From a virus, in IMG/VR virus record IMGVR_UViG_3300009370_000027, positions 1-61,352 of that record: a stretch of 61,352 bases of DNA, one strand, 5' to 3'. Positions 47,223 to 53,811 of the stretch are shown here, piece by piece; position 1 is the stretch's first letter, and the number at the start of each line of letters is the position of its first letter. Below the pieces are notes generated by a model that worked only from the letters and a program-made list of their open reading frames with translations, did no database searches and had not been told where the DNA came from. The translations under genes were made by a program, and so were the position numbers.

Positions 47223-47321
47223 GCATCGAACGCATAAGCGTTCGATGCAATGAATGCATTGCATTGCAGTGCATTCATTGCATCGGATGTTCCGATGTAA
47301 ACAACGCACGCAAAGACGTGC
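47223..47321 (+). promoter_or_regulatory. Composite stem element copy 3 with hairpin D5
   Basis: Stem A: GCATCGAACGC (47223-47233) with GCGTTCGATGC (47238-47248), 11 pairs. Stem B: GATGCAATGAATGCA (47244-47258) with TGCATTCATTGCATC (47270-47284), 15 perfect pairs, reusing GATGC of stem A. Stem C: CATCGGA (47281-47287) with TCCGATG (47291-47297), reusing CATC of B. Hairpin D5 (47306-47321) follows. Compared with copy 2, several positions differ but both arms change together (AAACGTT/AACGTTT versus GAACGC/GCGTTC; TACG/CGTA versus TGCA/TGCA), which supports selection on pairing. Confidence 0.78.
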
Positions 47322-47336
47322 AATGAAAGAAACAAA

Positions 47337-47666
47337 ATGAAAACTTACGAAATACATTACGAAATTACGTTCTCTGAGTCGTCTGAAGTTGAAGCCAACT
47401 CACTGAAAGAAGCAATCGAAAGCTTCGACATGGATGAAGCAATGTGCGAAGCGGAACTAGACCCCACGTCTGGCGACATGAAGGTGGTAACGGAAGAATG
47501 CAAAGAAGTTCTTCCCTACTGCTCTCTTTGCTTCAGTGATTTCACCGGACACGGGAACGACTCCCGCCCGCTATCGGGTGGAAGGTGCTGCGATAACTGC
47601 AACGCAACGCTCGTCATACCGGCGCGGATAAAGCTTCTCGCTGAACCGAACCAAGATATCTTCTAG
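47337..47666 (+). CDS. Zinc-ribbon early protein (CSLC-CCDNC)
   Basis: This 109-residue protein has a beta-alpha N-terminus (MKTYEIHYEITFSESSEVEA, then an acidic helix) and a C-terminal zinc ribbon: CSLC in PYCSLCFSDFTGHGNDSRP and CCDNC in GGRCCDNCNATLVIPARI. The pattern 'C.lC...ftG.GNd..Pl..GrCCd.CN..vi..Ri' recurs as a small phage protein of unknown role. It starts 15 bases after hairpin D5, and a perfect 12-pair stem-loop (47672-47700) follows its stop. Confidence 0.68.
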   Translation: MKTYEIHYEITFSESSEVEANSLKEAIESFDMDEAMCEAELDPTSGDMKVVTEECKEVLPYCSLCFSDFTGHGNDSRPLSGGRCCDNCNATLVIPARIKLLAEPNQDIF

Positions 47667-47671
47667 TAGAC

Positions 47672-47735
47672 GCAATGGAATGCGCAGTGCATTCCATTGC
47701 AGTGAATGAATGAACGAACGCACGCAAAGTCGTGC
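47672..47735 (+). promoter_or_regulatory. Stem-loop plus leader hairpin D6
   Basis: Five bases after the stop codon at 47666 lies a perfect stem: GCAATGGAATGC (47672-47683) with GCATTCCATTGC (47689-47700). A short AATGAATGAACGAAC linker then leads to hairpin D6, GCACG-CAAAGT-CGTGC (47720-47735), 17 bases before the ATG at 47753. Stems B and C of the longer element are missing or replaced here. Confidence 0.72.
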
Positions 47736-47752
47736 AAAGGAAAGAAAAGAAA

Positions 47753-48823
47753 ATGCCTGAAAGCATTATCAAGAACACTCAGACAGATGTGATTGAACGC
47801 ACCGCAACGTGGGTAGGTGAGCAGAACAAATCTGTTCTTATCACCGGACCTTCGGGTGGTGGCAAGTCGCACATGGTTTCTCACGCCATCGCTCAGCTTC
47901 TTGCTGAGCGCTACCACCCCGAACTTGAAAAGGTGAACGTCGCTATCGACTGTCGCCTCTCGTATCGGGATTCGGTTGACCTTCGTGGCATTCCCTGTGC
48001 GGACATGGAAACGGGAACCACTCGATGGCTTACGCCTGACGAGTTCCCGCGCGGCAATGAGCCCAAGATCTTTTTCATTGACGAGATCGGGCAAGGGCTT
48101 CCCCCTGCACAGAACGCTGCAATGCAGTTGGTTCTTGACCGGAGGCTTGGCGAGTACGTTGTTCCACCGAACACGTACATCATTGCCGCATCCAATCGCG
48201 AGTGCGATGGATCGTTCATTCGCAAGATGAGTTCCGCGTTGCGTCAACGCTTTGCGTTGATCGAACTGTCCCCGTCCGCAAAGGACTGGCGGGCATGGGC
48301 GATTGCCAATGGCATTGATCGTCGCCTTGTTCTCGCAACGGGACTCTTCCCTGACCTCATTGAGAAGTGGGATGGGAATCTCCCTGGTCAGCAGTCCAAT
48401 TCGCGGGAGTTGACTTCACTGCATGGGATTATCAATTCCAAATACGTGAAGACTGATGCCGCAACGATGCTTGCGTATGCAAGCGACGTGATTGGCGAGG
48501 ACGCAGCGATCAAGGTTGCTCCGTTCATTGCTGACTACGATGGACAGGTGAAGCCGAGCGATGTCTTCAAGGACCCCAGTGGGTGTGACCTCCCGAGGTC
48601 GGATCGTTTTGACAATACGATTTCACTCACCATTCAACTGTGTCGCAAGGCAACGATGAAGAACACCGATGCGGTTCTCACTTACGTGGATCGTTTGAAC
48701 AGTGAGTACCGTGCGATTGTCGCATCGGGGTTCATGTCTTTGAACAAAGAAGCAAAGGGTGACGGTTACCTCTCCAAGGCGTGGGGTAAGTGGATCTCCG
48801 ACAACCAAGACCTCGTAAGTTAA
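47753..48823 (+). CDS. AAA ATPase of MoxR type, first gene of MoxR/helical/VWA trio
   Basis: The ATG at 47753 (MPESIIKNTQ) follows hairpin D6; an upstream GTG at 47732 lies inside that hairpin and is less likely. The product has 356 residues: Walker A GPSGGGKS (32-39), Walker B IFFIDEI (Asp110, Glu111), sensor 1 Asn148 (AASN), and Arg164/Arg166 of ALRQRF as probable arginine finger. This is the MoxR/AAA_5 family, which forms hexameric rings that remodel partner proteins. The partner is probably the metallopeptidase-VWA protein encoded two genes later, as in MoxR-VWA modules of bacteria. A stem-loop with arms AATGAACGG and CCGTTCATT follows its stop. Confidence 0.82.
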   Translation: MPESIIKNTQTDVIERTATWVGEQNKSVLITGPSGGGKSHMVSHAIAQLLAERYHPELEKVNVAIDCRLSYRDSVDLRGIPCADMETGTTRWLTPDEFPRGNEPKIFFIDEIGQGLPPAQNAAMQLVLDRRLGEYVVPPNTYIIAASNRECDGSFIRKMSSALRQRFALIELSPSAKDWRAWAIANGIDRRLVLATGLFPDLIEKWDGNLPGQQSNSRELTSLHGIINSKYVKTDAATMLAYASDVIGEDAAIKVAPFIADYDGQVKPSDVFKDPSGCDLPRSDRFDNTISLTIQLCRKATMKNTDAVLTYVDRLNSEYRAIVASGFMSLNKEAKGDGYLSKAWGKWISDNQDLVS

Positions 48824-48846
48824 TGAACGGCAAGTGCCCGTTCATT
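48822..48846 (+). promoter_or_regulatory. Intercistronic stem-loop after the AAA ATPase gene
   Basis: Arms AATGAACGG (48822-48830) and CCGTTCATT (48838-48846) form a 9-pair stem with a 7-base loop that begins inside the stop codon of the ATPase gene. There is no U-run, so it is not an intrinsic terminator. It is of the same kind as the stems that follow other early stop codons here. Confidence 0.62.
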
Positions 48847-48880
48847 CATGCAACGTACTTTCCAAAAAGGAAACAAAGAG

Positions 48881-49804
48881 ATGCCTAGTAAGAAGAAGGA
48901 AAAGGGATTCAAGATCAGCGCAAGCAATGCGATCAAGGTTGGAGTGGAGCAGGGCACGCCCCGGCAATTCATTCCACACTACGCAGCAACCGAAACCGTT
49001 CATGCAAAGTATGAATCCGATGACGATGCGGGAACGTATCGGGCGAGGCTCTACGGAAAGGAAGACATCCTTCCCATCACTCGCCATTACAATACGTTCT
49101 ACCATCAGGTTCATCGCGTGCTGACGGTTCCCTTTGAGCATGGCTACGGAGTACTGAAGAGGACCGGGCTTGAGAAGTACACCGAGCGGTATCGCGAACA
49201 CAAAGTGCGGTACTACGATGCGGTCGAAGAGGCGAAGCTTGACTTCCCCAACATCCTTGACCGTGCGCAGAGTCGGCTGAAGAAGCTTGGTGATGAAGTG
49301 AACTGGCCGAGCGCAGACGAGTGGGCAAGTCAATTCTATTTCAAGATCGATGTTCGCGAGATAGATGGCACCACTGATCTGCGCACCGCACTCACGAAGG
49401 AGGAGGTGGAGGCAATCGAGAAGGACATTCGCGGGCAACTGCGTGATGGCAATCTCGAAGTCTACCGGCGCATCCTCACCGCACTTCGCAAGAGTGCGGC
49501 GGCGCAAGCGCAGTACAAGAAGAAGAAGAACAGCAAGCTGTATGAATCCACTGCGCGCGAGAAGATTCAGGATCTTCTCGATGCATTCGATTGCCTGAAC
49601 GTGAACGGTGTCGATGGCGGAACGGACAAGGAACTGGAAGCCATCGGCAAAGACATTGCTGGCATGATCGGCAAGTCAACGTTTGAAGAGATCAAAGAAG
49701 ACGAGAACGTTCGCAACCAATCGGTAACGGACACGTCTCGCATTGCGGAGAAGGTTGAGAAACGAATCCGCGATATCGAAGACGAGATCGAAGACCTCGT
49801 TTAA
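48881..49804 (+). CDS. Helical partner protein of the MoxR/VWA module
   Basis: The ATG at 48881 (MPSKKKEKGFKISASN) gives 307 residues; it has AAAGGAAACAAAGAG upstream. The protein is largely helical and charged (RYREHKVRYYDAVEEAKLDF, LTKEEVEAIEKDIRGQLRDG, YRRILTALRKSAAAQAQY), with a C-terminal coiled-coil (IAEKVEKRIRDIEDEIEDL). Similar helical proteins often lie between MoxR ATPase and metallopeptidase-VWA genes in phages; it recalls the DUF3150 type, but I cannot confirm this. It may link the ATPase to the VWA protein or to a target. Confidence 0.65.
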   Translation: MPSKKKEKGFKISASNAIKVGVEQGTPRQFIPHYAATETVHAKYESDDDAGTYRARLYGKEDILPITRHYNTFYHQVHRVLTVPFEHGYGVLKRTGLEKYTERYREHKVRYYDAVEEAKLDFPNILDRAQSRLKKLGDEVNWPSADEWASQFYFKIDVREIDGTTDLRTALTKEEVEAIEKDIRGQLRDGNLEVYRRILTALRKSAAAQAQYKKKKNSKLYESTAREKIQDLLDAFDCLNVNGVDGGTDKELEAIGKDIAGMIGKSTFEEIKEDENVRNQSVTDTSRIAEKVEKRIRDIEDEIEDLV

Positions 49805-49817
49805 TGGGTAGGGAACG

Positions 49818-49842
49818 GGGGGCGCGCACGGTGTGCGCCCCC
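49818..49842 (+). promoter_or_regulatory. GC-rich intercistronic hairpin before the VWA gene
   Basis: Left arm GGGGGCGCGCA (49818-49828) pairs with TGTGCGCCCCC (49832-49842), 11 pairs with one G-U, about 14 bases after the stop at 49804. The following TCCCCTTCC has no clear U-run, so this is probably a processing or pausing hairpin, although weak termination is possible. Confidence 0.6.
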
Positions 49843-49877
49843 TCCCCTTCCACTCTTTCAAAATGAAAGCAAAGAAA

Positions 49878-51380
49878 ATGTCTATTGAAAACGAACTAGC
49901 CAAAGTGGCTAAGAAAATCGAAGACGTGCAGGCATGGCTTGCAGATCCGAAGAACTTGGATGAACAGATGGATAGACTGCATGATGTACGTCGTCACGTC
50001 GTCATGGATCACCCCTTCCTTGGAAGCAAGGCAATGCAAGCGGACTTTGAGTTCTCTACCGAGATCCCTACCGCTGCAACGGATGGGCGCAAGCTTCTGT
50101 TCAATCCAATGTTCGTTGCGCTGTTGAAATTCTCGTTCGTTCTGTTCACGGTCGTTCATGAGTACCTCCATGTAGTGCTGGGCCATCACGTCAGACGTGG
50201 TAATCGCAATGCCAAGCTGTGGAACATCGCTTGCGATCATGTCGTGAACAGAATCATTAAGCAGTTCATGCGAATTCCGGATGACGTTTATTGCGATGAA
50301 CGTTTCGATGACTTCAGCGAAGAGCAGATCTATTCGATCCTCGCTGAAGAATCCAAGCAAGAACCCGAGGACGATGGCCGCATCGTTGAGCATTGGCCCA
50401 CTGGCGAATCAGGTAAGGAAGAAGACGAAGGCGAGGGTGGAAGCGGTGAAGGTGACGAAGCTGATGACGAAGCTGATGACGAAGCTGATGACGAAGCTGG
50501 TGATGAAGGTGCGGGTGATGATGAAGGTGATGATGAAGGTGCGGGTGGTTGCAAGGCAGACGATGAAGGTGGCGACGAAGCTGCCGATGGCGAAGGCGAT
50601 GATGACAATGGAGGTGGAGGAACCTACGAACTGCCCGACGCAAAAGACTGGGGCGAAGTGGAGGACATGAAGAACGAAGACGGTTCCGACATGAGTGACA
50701 AAGAAAAGTCAGATGAACGTGTGAAACAGGTGATCGAAAGCGAGAACGCACGACGCATCGGCGACAAGATGGGGCGTGGATCCGGGGGTTCCGGGTTCGC
50801 TGACAAGGTTGGACGTGCAGTGAAGAAGTCAACGTACTCATGGATCGATGAGATCCGCGAGTTCATAAGCGACTCGTTCCAAGGCGACCCGACTTCAACG
50901 TGGGATCGTGGACACCGAAGCCATCTTGCCAACGGGATTTACCTCCCTGGCTACAAGATGGAGGGTGTTCGTGATGCACTCGTTGTTGCGGATTGTTCCG
51001 GATCGATGTGGCATGGACTGTTCACTCACGCACTGGAAGAAACTGCGAAGGTAATCACTGATGCAAACGCATTGTCGGTAGACTTTCTGCAATTCGATGA
51101 CGTTGTTTACGAGCCGATCCGTACCTTTGAGTACGGTGCAGAGTTCGACGTTGAAACCCGAGAGGGTGCAGGCGGCACCGTCTTCCAGCCTGTGCTGGAT
51201 TGGATTGATAAGTCTGAAAAGGAATACGACTTCATCATTGCGATCACTGACATGGGAATCTGTGACTTCCACACAATCAAAGCTCCCGATGCTCCCATCA
51301 TTTGGTGCGACGTATTCGGAGGCACCTACCAGAAGGCACCGTTTGGAAAGACGGTGGTTGTTACGCGAGGCAACGAATGA
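49878..51380 (+). CDS. Metallopeptidase-VWA protein (DUF2201-like), MoxR partner
   Basis: The start is uncertain: ATG 49878 (MSIENELAKV, 500 residues) or ATG 49863 five codons earlier. Residues about 60-160 carry HEYLHVVLGHH (94-104), a HExxH zinc-protease motif with a downstream His. A long acidic, repetitive linker follows (about 165-290: EADDEADDEAD and GDDEGAGG). The C-terminal part is a VWA domain with a MIDAS: DCSGS (Asp372, Ser374, Ser376), a GGTVFQPVLDW Thr loop and IAITDMGI. This matches the DUF2201-type proteins that pair with MoxR ATPases. The 3' end overlaps the ribbon-helix-helix gene (ATGA). Confidence 0.8.
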   Translation: MSIENELAKVAKKIEDVQAWLADPKNLDEQMDRLHDVRRHVVMDHPFLGSKAMQADFEFSTEIPTAATDGRKLLFNPMFVALLKFSFVLFTVVHEYLHVVLGHHVRRGNRNAKLWNIACDHVVNRIIKQFMRIPDDVYCDERFDDFSEEQIYSILAEESKQEPEDDGRIVEHWPTGESGKEEDEGEGGSGEGDEADDEADDEADDEAGDEGAGDDEGDDEGAGGCKADDEGGDEAADGEGDDDNGGGGTYELPDAKDWGEVEDMKNEDGSDMSDKEKSDERVKQVIESENARRIGDKMGRGSGGSGFADKVGRAVKKSTYSWIDEIREFISDSFQGDPTSTWDRGHRSHLANGIYLPGYKMEGVRDALVVADCSGSMWHGLFTHALEETAKVITDANALSVDFLQFDDVVYEPIRTFEYGAEFDVETREGAGGTVFQPVLDWIDKSEKEYDFIIAITDMGICDFHTIKAPDAPIIWCDVFGGTYQKAPFGKTVVVTRGNE

Positions 51381-51571
51381 AACTGCGAACACGAATGTTC
51401 CGAACGAACTTGAAGTTCCATGATGAAGAGTGGAGGTCACTCGTTTCAATCGCGGAATCAAACAGGCGTAGCATCACAAACCAGATCGAAGTCTGGATCC
51501 ATGATGCATTGAAAGGAAAACGCAATGCTGAAGAAGAAGACGAAGAAGTCATGGGCTCGCAGGGATCTTGA
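51377..51571 (+). CDS. Ribbon-helix-helix-like protein
   Basis: The ATG at 51377 overlaps the VWA stop codon (ATGA), so it is translated with that module. The product has 64 residues: a basic strand MKLRTRMFRTNLKFHDEEW, then two helices EWRSLVSIAESNRRSI and TNQIEVWIHDALKGK, and an acidic tail (AEEEDEEVMG). This is the layout of small Arc/MetJ-type DNA-binding proteins that act as dimers. It may control the early genes or the operator-like sites at 57281-57545, as a guess. The next gene starts inside its 3' end in another frame. Confidence 0.66.
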   Translation: MKLRTRMFRTNLKFHDEEWRSLVSIAESNRRSITNQIEVWIHDALKGKRNAEEEDEEVMGSQGS

Positions 51572-51848
51572 CCGCAGGCTTGAACCTACTGAGGTGAAGG
51601 CAGTGAGGCACCTTGTGCTTGCTCGCTACCACCTAGCTCAAGCGGGCAAGTTCATTCACGCCGAAGAGAGTACGTGCGACAAGTGCGGACTGAACAAGCA
51701 GGAGCCTCAAGCTCATTGGGTTGCGGAGACAAGTCGGAAGTCTGCTCTCACCCGTGTGCTTAGGGCGATTGACCAGTTTGGTGCAGGATGGGTAGGTGAA
51801 TGGGATTTCCCGGAGATCCCGGTCAAGCCAGAGAAAACGGCTTCGTAG
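51525..51848 (+). CDS. Small early protein of unknown function
   Basis: This 107-residue protein starts inside the preceding gene (47-base overlap, different frame) with AAAGGA about 8 bases before the ATG. It has a basic N-terminus (MLKKKTKKSWARRDLDRR), helix VKAVRHLVLARYHLAQAGKF, one CxxC (CDKCGLNKQE), and helix SALTRVLRAIDQFGAGW, ending WDFPEIPVKPEK. One CxxC is not enough for a zinc site alone; His39 or a partner may complete it. No family recognised. Confidence 0.6.
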   Translation: MLKKKTKKSWARRDLDRRLEPTEVKAVRHLVLARYHLAQAGKFIHAEESTCDKCGLNKQEPQAHWVAETSRKSALTRVLRAIDQFGAGWVGEWDFPEIPVKPEKTAS

Positions 51849-51914
51849 AATGCGCTGTGTTGAACGTTCTCATGTCAACGTGACCTGTAGCACCCCCCAA
51901 AACGGAGGTGAAAG

Positions 51915-52067
51915 ATGATCGAAGTGATCGGTGAACTTCTACTCTTGGTTCTGTTCTTTGGCCTTGGCCACGAGTTCGCAATGATTACCGGACGAAAGCG
52001 CGGGAGGTCTGCGCTTTCAAACGATGCAGAAACAATCGCAAGAGCGAGAAAGGAAAGGAAAGAATGA
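51915..52067 (+). CDS. Small membrane protein
   Basis: This 50-residue protein has a strong Shine-Dalgarno (GGAGGTG, 4 bases before the ATG). One membrane segment (about 5-18, IGELLLLVLFFGLG) is followed by a basic tail (TGRKRGRSALSND, then ARARKERKE). Its stop codon overlaps the next start (ATGA), which links it to the secreted Cys-rich protein. The basic tail would stay in the cytoplasm (positive-inside rule). Function unknown. Confidence 0.6.
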   Translation: MIEVIGELLLLVLFFGLGHEFAMITGRKRGRSALSNDAETIARARKERKE

Positions 52068-52285
52068 CGCGGATACAACATAAATGGATTGTCATCACAG
52101 CAATCGCTGTCGTGGTGGCAGCAATCTTCGTCGCAAGCAGTGAAGCGGAGTGTTCACTATGCCCGCCGACTCGTTGCTTCGACTCAAGTGTGTGTGCCCC
52201 TGGGTGTGCGTGCTTGACACCGAGCGATGAAAGCCTGGGCGTGTGTATCAGTCTTTCTAATAAATATAATGCAGGAACAAATTAA
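52064..52285 (+). CDS. Secreted Cys-rich miniprotein with cystine-knot-like spacing
   Basis: This 73-residue protein has AAGGAAAGGA upstream and overlaps the previous gene by 4 bases. Residues 1-28 form a signal peptide or membrane anchor (HKWIVITAIAVVVAAIFVA) with a probable signal peptidase I site after SEA (29). The mature part has seven Cys: 30, 33, 38, 44, 48, 50 and 61. From Cys33 the spacing is 4-5-3-1-10; the inner 5-3-1 spacing equals that of squash-type trypsin inhibitor knottins (6-5-3-1-5). A short polar tail follows (SLSNKYNAGTN). A periplasmic protease inhibitor or envelope peptide is possible. Disulfide pattern and function are unproved. Confidence 0.6.
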   Translation: MTRIQHKWIVITAIAVVVAAIFVASSEAECSLCPPTRCFDSSVCAPGCACLTPSDESLGVCISLSNKYNAGTN

Positions 52286-52287
52286 GT

Positions 52288-52423
52288 AGGGCGACCGGGC
52301 AACCTCCATGAAGTGAGCGCCCCGGCGTGCCGGCAAACTTCAAGTTCGATCCGGTGCTTGAAGTTCATAGGGGTCCAACCCTACGGACGGGCGGGTGAAA
52401 GGCCCGCACCTTTTTTATCAACC
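52288..52423 (+). ncRNA. Structured untranslated region with terminal hairpin and U-run
   Basis: The stretch after the Cys-rich gene holds several consecutive stems: GGGCG with CGCCC (52289-52322 region), CCGGC with GCCGG (52323-52334), AACTTCAAG with CTTGAAGTT (52337-52366, 9 pairs), TAGGG with CCCTA (52369-52384), and GCGGG with CCCGC (52391-52407) followed by ACC and TTTTTT (52411-52416). I see no gene. This may be an independent small RNA, a riboswitch-like leader of the 52454 gene, or a termination region. It matched no RNA family that I know. Confidence 0.5.
52389..52416 (+). terminator. Probable intrinsic terminator
   Basis: GCGGG (52391-52395) and CCCGC (52403-52407) form a short GC stem with a 7-base loop, then ACC and six T's (52411-52416). 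The stem is short and 3 bases from the U-run, so efficiency may be moderate. Confidence 0.65.
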
Positions 52424-52439
52424 GCACGCAACGTCGTGC
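52424..52439 (+). promoter_or_regulatory. Leader hairpin D7
   Basis: GCACG-CAACGT-CGTGC, directly after the U-run of the probable terminator and 14 bases before the ATG at 52454, with GAAGGG in the spacer. This is the only copy outside the 45580-47735 cluster, which places the same signal in front of a gene 5 kb away. Confidence 0.75.
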
Positions 52440-52453
52440 AACGAAGGGAAATA

Positions 52454-53791
52454 ATGATGGTCTCTAATAAGGGTAAAACCAAACACCAAGAAGATCGATA
52501 CACCGTTCCGGACAACACACCGAGAGAATTGAGAGACTCACGGAAAAGGCCGAAGGGGGAAACGTTGTCTCCCGGAAGTCAACGACTTGGATTGACAACG
52601 AATGAAGGGGTAGAGATAACCCTTGCCCCGCTGCTTAGGCTAAAGGAGTCTCTCCTTTTCAAGACACGCTTTAGTTTCACATCCGAAGAAGGTGAGCTTG
52701 AGTCCTGCCCCGATGATCGCAATAGAGTGTGGAAACTATGGTCAAGAATCATCGATGGACTTCATGGCAGTGGGAACGAGGAGTTTCAGTTGCTACTGGA
52801 TGCAGTGGCAAAAGCCTTCCGGGAAGCAAGACACTTCGTGCTTCCACGAAAAGCAGATACGTGGAGCATGGAGTCATTCAATGATTCGGTGAGGCAGAGC
52901 AAAGGGAAAGTAGCCAGTCAAACAGAATGGATGGACATGATCCGCTCGATGTTCGATACATTCATTCTTCCGTTCCCGGTTTGTGCAGTTCACATTCCCG
53001 GGGAAGCCATCGTGATAATGAAAAAGCTTTCGGTTGCTCCGAACGAATGGTCTGTCGGTGGCTCCAAACTCGTTGAACAAAAGCAAGTCGGAGCATCCGG
53101 TTCGTGGGCGGTGTACGTGCTGCATCCAAACCGGGAGAGGAATCATAAGGCAGAGTCTTGGGTGGATGAAGATGCCAGCACACTACATGAGGTTCTAAGT
53201 TCACATTCATCTCTTTGCTCTGGCATCGTTGAGGTTCCAGAAATGGACGATGCATTTGAAGGAGAAGAACCCATACCGTTTCAAGTTGGTGCGCTTGGTC
53301 GATGGGATCTCATGGACAAGGGACACGTAATCGAATGCTGGAGCCACACCAATGAAAACAACCCCGAAGAAACGGATCCCACGAACGTGATCGGTGAGTC
53401 CGCTCAGCTTGCGTTCGATCTGCTCTACAAAATACAATCTCACAAGAGGTTCATCGTGGAGGTTTCGCCGGTCGCACAAAAGAAGAAGGCGAAGGCTAAG
53501 CAGAAGTCTTCGATCCTTCCCATCTCGCAGCGACCCGTGTACCTTTCGCTTGAGCCGCAGGAGATTCGTGAGCAGTTCAACATCGCAACGCCTGAAGTTC
53601 CTGGGAAGATGCGCGCTCCGCATGAGCGGCGCGCTCACCTCCGGGAGCTTCGATCTGCTCGCTTCACTTGGAAGCAGGGTCAGGTGATCCCTGTGAAAGC
53701 AAGCTGGGTTGGCACAACGTCCGGGCCTGCAAGTGAAGGCAGGCAATACAGAGTGCTGGTTGAGAACGCATCGCCTCACGTATCCGGGTGA
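52454..53791 (+). CDS. Uncharacterised 445-residue early protein with conserved C-terminal RRAHLR motif
   Basis: The ATG at 52454 (MMVSNKGKTKHQ) has AAGGG 6 bases upstream and follows hairpin D7. The product has 445 residues with a mixed alpha/beta N-terminal part (LWSRIIDGLHGSGNEEFQLL, FILPFPVCAVHIPGEAIVIMK, GSWAVYVLHPNRERN). The C-terminal part (about 390-445) reads MRAPHERRAHLRELRSARFTW then VIPVKASWVG; this 'H.RRaHlR..R...W.....v..sWVG' ending recurs in uncharacterised phage proteins. No catalytic motif recognised. Early position and size suggest a host-interaction or replication role, as inference. Confidence 0.6.
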   Translation: MMVSNKGKTKHQEDRYTVPDNTPRELRDSRKRPKGETLSPGSQRLGLTTNEGVEITLAPLLRLKESLLFKTRFSFTSEEGELESCPDDRNRVWKLWSRIIDGLHGSGNEEFQLLLDAVAKAFREARHFVLPRKADTWSMESFNDSVRQSKGKVASQTEWMDMIRSMFDTFILPFPVCAVHIPGEAIVIMKKLSVAPNEWSVGGSKLVEQKQVGASGSWAVYVLHPNRERNHKAESWVDEDASTLHEVLSSHSSLCSGIVEVPEMDDAFEGEEPIPFQVGALGRWDLMDKGHVIECWSHTNENNPEETDPTNVIGESAQLAFDLLYKIQSHKRFIVEVSPVAQKKKAKAKQKSSILPISQRPVYLSLEPQEIREQFNIATPEVPGKMRAPHERRAHLRELRSARFTWKQGQVIPVKASWVGTTSGPASEGRQYRVLVENASPHVSG

Positions 53792-53811
53792 CACTGTGAT
53801 ATGTTGGGGTG

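Noticed and set aside
52330-52385. tRNA-like GTTCGATCC sequence
   Set aside because: The T-loop-like string lies in the loop of a 9-pair stem; no acceptor stem, anticodon arm or D arm fits, so it is not a tRNA.
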